Source: Lamellibrachia columna
Taxonomy: Eukaryota; Annelida; Polychaeta; Sabellida; Siboglinidae
Reading direction: 5' to 3'
DNA: 64,000 nucleotides
Assembly: GCA_963662155.1 (NCBI GenBank)
Contig: OY759272.1
Span: 44,516,962-44,580,961, forward strand
In this document: positions 58,787-64,000 of the stretch, piece by piece
Numbering within the stretch: position 1 is the stretch's first letter
How the letters are laid out: each line of letters starts with the position of its first letter
Program-made: the position numbers and the translations under genes
Notes under the pieces: model-generated
What the model was told of the DNA's origin: nothing
What the model saw: only the letters and a program-made list of their open reading frames with translations
The model's database searches: none

Positions 58787-59939
58787 AATGATTATCTTTA
58801 TGATGACATAGAAAACAAAAGTAAATCTTTTTAAAATTTAATCCCCACCCCCTGAGGCCCATATGGACGGTTTCACATTTGACCCTCCATGTTCGTCAGA
58901 AGGGGAATAGGACACAACAGACATACCAACATAAACTTCTTTATAATATTAGATAGAGTTCACAGAATATGTGCATGCAGACATTGAAAACTAAAGCTGA
59001 TTGAGTGTTGTTGTTTCTGCGTCCTACCTACAGACATGCACAAGTTCCCGCTGCGTATGAAGGAGAGATAACATAGTAAGGACCGTGTTACAGTCTATAT
59101 CTCGCGCCCACAACGGGTGTGTCTCCCTGCTTGCTACATTTGACTAGAATGTTAGAAGTAAAAGTTATGAATTCTGACTAATTCATAGAAACTACACTTA
59201 AGACTAACGTCTCATTTAGATGTGTTGATTATATTTGTTACGCTAATGTGCAAGTTGCTCCTTTGAAGCAGGGCTGTTTTGGTATTGTACATTGATTGAC
59301 TGTTTTCAGCCCTGTGTGGGAAATGTATTGAGATAGCCTACTGGACAATTTCGGGAGCTGCGCAGGTGATTCTGCAGCAACCTGATTCAGTTGGACATGG
59401 CCACAGTTCTTCCAGACGTTCTCTGTACACGCCAATCCAATCACCAAGGTGATGTTGTCAACGAAGCATTGCGTCTCTCGTAGGTCCAATTATCAAGTAT
59501 ATTTCTATGGAAAATATTCAAATATACCTGGAAAAGCTTTATTTTATGATGATGACCATGTCACGTTTAAGGGTTGATTTTTAGTGGGCCATCAATTACA
59601 TATACTGTGACATCCTCAGTTATATAAAATATACAAGTAAAAGCTTGGTTTTCTTTTCAAGTAATCCAAATTGAAGCATTGATTATGATCATATCAGCTT
59701 TTGTTTGATATGACGCGGCTTATCAGTATCAGGTCCTTGAATAATGGAAAGTGAATCACTGTAGCTCATTGGTGTGTTTGCGGTGTGCTCTGAGAACTAC
59801 CATGTACATACGTGGAACGTGACCTGATTCCTTGGAATGACCAGCACACAGCCCGGCTCAGTGGCCTTGGCATCTTTCAAGTTTATTTCCATACAGAGGG
59901 TGGAACCACACCTTCAGTATATCCACAGTAACAACTTTG

Positions 59940-62238
59940 GTAAGTCACATTGATAGGATATAGAATTACAATAATTATATATTTCAGTAAATTAGATTAT
60001 ATATTAAGTTACGTAATAATGTTTTTATTGGAAAACTGGGCACCCCTTTTTTGTGCGACTGGGCCCGCCCGTTATGAGAAGAAGAATGTTGTTATTTAGG
60101 AAAAGAAATAAAATTCACATTCGAGGAGGCACCTAAAAATGTGCATTTAATCAAGTTACTGAACCAGTAAATTACATTGTTCACTGATGTTATAATAACT
60201 TACTATCAACTAACCGTAATTCAATTATACGATTTCATCTGCAAAGACAGCCGAAAATCAACTTCAGTAATTGGACAATTTGCAGACATTCTGTGTGTAA
60301 TGCAGTAGCAGAACAATATCCAGCATATACTTCTGAAGAGATATTGTCTCATCAACAGTATTTCTGGAATATTGTCCGTGGAGTTAATGATGAGATATCG
60401 TCCAGATAATATTGGTAGGTATACAATCAGAGAGATGCAAACTTATATGAATCGTACATTCCGTGGTTGTGCGACTGGGTCAGCGAACAAACAATGACTC
60501 GTGCAACTCTTCTGCGCACCGCCGCTTTCGGGGCATTGTTTTTGGAATTACATGCATTCTGGTTATATGGTTATATTGAGTAGGATAACTTATTACTATA
60601 TTCTGAATTTTATCACATGTAAACAAAGGAAAGAGGCATTTGTTTTAATTTTACAATGACACTAAACATTCAAACACTATCACAGCCAGTCACTGTGGAA
60701 ATACGTGCATATAACACTTTTATAACATTTCACCAATTTATGAATTGGAAGGTATATTTTATGTGCTAACTCCATTTTTCCTTGACAACTGTTATAGCCT
60801 GTGTACTATCATAATATTTGCATGTGTGTATGTATATTATTATTCAGGCAATGTTTCGTCGATATTTATATGGACGAACCAATATGGTACATAACTCCTT
60901 ATTTCGGTATTTTATGCATGGTTAGAGGTTTAACATTCAACTTGTTGCTGCGTTCGATCAGAATCGTCCAGGCATGACGTATATTTGATGTCCTCGACAG
61001 TCAAAAAAACACAATGCCATGGTTGGGCAACCTAAACTGACTTTGCCATGTGCTGTCAGGGCTATCAAACATGACATAACTAGAAACACGGGGGAAGGAG
61101 TTGTAGACCGAACTGGCCCAGGTATACGGGTGGCTGTCTTGCCCCAGGGTGCACCAAGATGGCTTTTTGGGGTATTTTTACTGCTGCAAATGTTCATCCT
61201 TTTATGGTCGTCGGCACACTGCTTCAAATGTTCATCCTATCAATCCACTATTATTCAACAGATGTGTAATATAGATGTAATGTTTGGTCGAGTTAGAATT
61301 ATGTATATATTTGGAATGGAACCATTGGTTGATTCAGACAGAAAAGGAAGCTATTTAATTAGACAGGTTTTCTTACACCTATATGTAACAAGATATTTGT
61401 AAATTGTGTTTGTAACATATTCACATGGCCTGCATTAAGAGAAACTGTAGAAAAGTTGTCCCATTCATTTATTTGCCTTTGGGAGGATGAAATGACGACG
61501 ACTGTTAATATCATTCCAGACACAATGGGTCAGCTGTGGACTCCATCTCTCATGAGGAGGACATCACCACGAAGAAGTGAGTTGGTTGTTGTGCATCCAT
61601 CAGCTGAGATTTTCTAAGAAGCATATGGTAAGTGAGCGAGGAATATATATTTAGATTTCATTAGTTTATTCTGTTCTGTGATCATATGCTGGAGCTTCCT
61701 TGGCTAATTTAGATGAAAATTAATTAATTTGCTTTTGCTATAATTGATGAAACCATGAAAGAGACGTATCACGTTCCATCTAATCGTATTTTAGCGCCTT
61801 TGTTTTTAAAGACGTCTGTTTAGATATACACAGTATTGGCGGTTTCATGTAAAGTCTCTCAATCCCGCTCAGCCTAAAAAATTGCATGGTAATTAGACTG
61901 AATTAATATTACACCATTAATTATTTCAATACTATGCGGGAAAGTTCATTTTGGCAAAAGTGTACCCTGTACGTGAAAACGCCCACATACAAATGTATTT
62001 ATTATTACCTTTGTTAAATTTAATGTATGTAAATGTTATAACTTATTATATTATTTTTAAAATAACGTTGCAGTCGGGGGTCCAACAAAATGAATATATT
62101 GCCACATGGTTTCTCCTGGAAGTGTTTAAGGACAATCAGTGCAGACCGTTCTGGCGACACAGCAAATGATCAAGTGTTGACTGAATTTATACCATTCAGT
62201 GACCCATGTGTAAGTGTTAAATCTGTTATTGACCAGAC
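59940..62238 (+). other. Middle of unit D, with the empty LINE target site
   Basis: No gene recognised. The uninterrupted gcatggttagaggttt at 60,915-60,930 marks the site occupied by the LINE in unit C. The segment missing from A/B (about 60,355-60,860) is present. Confidence 0.6.
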
Positions 62239-62728
62239 ATGAGCGGATCTACACACTGGGTAGTGGGTCCAGGAAGTGTATGGAAGGAGACCATTCCCTT
62301 GCTGAAGCTATCTGCCGCATTTGATACCATTGGTCACAGGACAACTTATTAATAGTGTGTCATTGTGATGTGGCATATCTGGAACAGAGCTGGTTCTCAT
62401 AATATTTAACTGATAGATACAAAAGAATGAAGATAGCAAATTGTTTCTCAGCTGCCCTCCCTACTTCACGTAATGTTCCTCAGGATGTTTCACTCTCTAC
62501 GCTACTATACTTGGCTCTGTTATCCAACGTCACAACTTGGATCACCAAGTGTATGCTAATAAATCACAGACCTATGCTATTTTGGCTACACGAGATACAA
62601 AATCACTTCCAAAACTAGCTCAGAGATTGTCTCCACAAAATCTTCCATTGGATGACAGAGACCACATTAAAGTTAAATGCAAGTAAATCCGAGTTTGTTA
62701 TTATTGGTGGAGTAAATTTGGCATGTGT
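62238..62728 (+). pseudogene. Degraded CR1-like RT fragment, unit D
   Basis: Same fragment as in A-C, with private substitutions such as gcatgtgtatttg for gcatgtttatttg. Confidence 0.75.
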
Positions 62729-63609
62729 ATTTGAATCGATTATGTGTGCACAATATGTTGCAAGACACGTTTCTTGAAGTGTCAGACTTTAGACTGCATG
62801 TAGAGAAGCACAGTTAAATCAAAACGTGTGGAAAGCATTAGCTTAACAGTGTCACCTGGCAGTTCTTCGAAGAGAACAAATTTGCATGTGTGCTGGAGTG
62901 CCACAAAACACTAATATTATATAGCCTTTTTGTTTTGGGAGTGACGTAGAGTGATATAATGAAAGCATTGATTTACTAAAATGCAAGGAAGCACATCAAC
63001 ATAATAATTGACATGTAATTGATTACGGATTGACAGACGTTTGCTACGATGACAATAAAACTGATGCCGATTGACCACTAATGCGAATCGAGAATAATAA
63101 CCTTTATCTGAATATGTAATGATCGATGTTCTTTTGTTTAAAAAATAAGAGACCAATGAAGTGAGTGACACTTAGCATTATCTGCTATTTGGTTGCACCT
63201 CCTATCGGTCGGTGGAGAGACCAATCCACAGTCACCGAATCTCTTACAGTTGCGTATCGAGCAGCTCTCAGGGGAGAGATATGTCGGCCCCCAGACGCTA
63301 GTAGTTCTCCACCAAAACCACTGACAATCCCTATGTGTTGAGCTATCAACTTATCTTATGACAACGCGACTACCCGTTTATATAGTAGGTACACCCTTTT
63401 TATGTGAATTTGTGGTGTGAACTCTTGAAACATGTTAACTTTACATTTAACTGATATAACAACTATTAATTAAACAATTTAGTTAATTAGAATGTTTCTT
63501 ATATGGCATAGTTCATGTTGTAATGCAGCAAAGTGTATAACATGAATAAATAATATTACTAGTCTATGTTATTGATATTGAATTATGCAGATCTAGTGGT
63601 GAAAATTAT

Positions 63610-63645
63610 GCGCATGCGCCGGAAGTGATCACTCTAAAATGGCGT
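63610..63645 (+). promoter_or_regulatory. NRF1 + ETS + YY1-like motif cluster, unit D
   Basis: Here the NRF1 site is the perfect palindrome GCGCATGCGC, against GCCCATGCGC in A-C. It is followed by CCGGAAGTG and AAAATGGCG at unchanged spacing. Confidence 0.5.
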
Positions 63646-64000
63646 CTACTGGAATGTTGGCCGTGTAATTGATATCAACAACCCTACAAAACCCTGTCTT
63701 AGGAATACAACACACTCCAAGTGGAAAAGGTTTATTATATTAGCAACAGTATCATCGAACAGTTGTGTTAACTGGTATGTCTGTTTATTATATATGCATC
63801 TAGCAATTCCCACCGCCGTTACTTTGTTCAACAAATGCACATAACGGTTACGCTAGCCAACAATAAGCCAAAACGTCTAGAAAGTGTCTCGTCGCCTTGC
63901 CAGCAATAGTCTAGCCAAATTTTCGTGCGACTAATACACAGTCATGAATTGCATCAGAAGCAGAAAACCATAGTTGTCACTAATAAGTAATCTGTCCCAA

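Larger units (their letters stand above)
57340..59939 (+). pseudogene. KCTD3/SHKBP1-like unprocessed pseudogene, unit D
   Basis: Exons at 57,340-57,542 (open, same protein text as unit C), a WD40 remnant near 58,627, 59,034-59,116 (an extra TAA from gagataacat), 59,310-59,479 (the shared 1-base deletion) and 59,784-59,939 (TGA for Arg and lost acceptor, as in C). The KGHFNRIA exon is deleted as in C. Confidence 0.87.
56147..64000 (+). repeat. Tandem segmental duplication, unit D (runs off the window)
   Basis: Nearly identical to unit C without the LINE. The window ends within its right half, before any inverted SINE or polypyrimidine tract. Confidence 0.93.

Overview
This is a eukaryotic (metazoan) genomic window: AT-rich, intron-bearing, dominated by repeats, with no bacterial-style operons. 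The recognisable families are LINE, hAT and tRNA-derived SINE elements, a THAP zinc finger, BTB/WD40 KCTD3/SHKBP1-type exons and a coral-SAARP/CARP-like secreted protein. Together they suggest a marine invertebrate; I cannot fix the phylum. Family assignments come from remembered consensus, not a search.

Layout. (1) 1-2.4 kb: the last three exons of a secreted/anchored protein gene on the + strand, with a GC-AG intron, a 3'UTR minisatellite and a polyA signal. It is the best candidate for a living host gene here. (2) 4.0-6.4 kb: a 1,658-bp non-autonomous hAT-like element with an exact 8-bp target duplication, sitting at the edge of a 23-bp satellite. (3) 9.2-10.2 kb: a near-perfect 524-bp tandem duplication, each copy holding a frameshifted THAP zinc finger on the - strand. 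(4) 11-20 kb: two old, degraded copies of a KCTD3/SHKBP1-like locus, broken up by a LINE ORF1 pseudogene, an LTR-like insertion, an old reverse-transcriptase fragment and a SINE.

(5) 21.6-64 kb: four tandem copies (A, B, C, D) of a unit of about 10 kb. The left half of each carries pseudogene exons of the KCTD3/SHKBP1-like gene in order, with introns and many splice sites kept, a shared Arg-to-stop change and a shared 1-nt deletion. An antisense RT fragment lies in one intron and a 75-78-bp minisatellite grew from the 3' edge of a WD40 exon. The right half carries a degraded CR1-like RT, an NRF1/ETS/YY1-like promoter motif cluster, an inverted SINE and a long pure polypyrimidine (CCCTCT) tract at the unit junction. 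A and B are nearly identical, as are C and D. Between the pairs the left halves differ by several percent while the right halves are almost the same.

(6) 47.1-50.3 kb, inside unit C only: a complete, uninterrupted LINE (3,226 bp, one 973-aa EN-RT ORF on the - strand) with a 5-bp target duplication. Units A, B and D hold the exact empty site, so the insertion is younger than the split of C from D.

The most notable content is this nested record: a gene fragment that died, was then amplified as about 10-kb units joined at SINE/polypyrimidine tracts, and was later hit by an apparently intact LINE. No CRISPR, tRNA or rRNA gene was seen.
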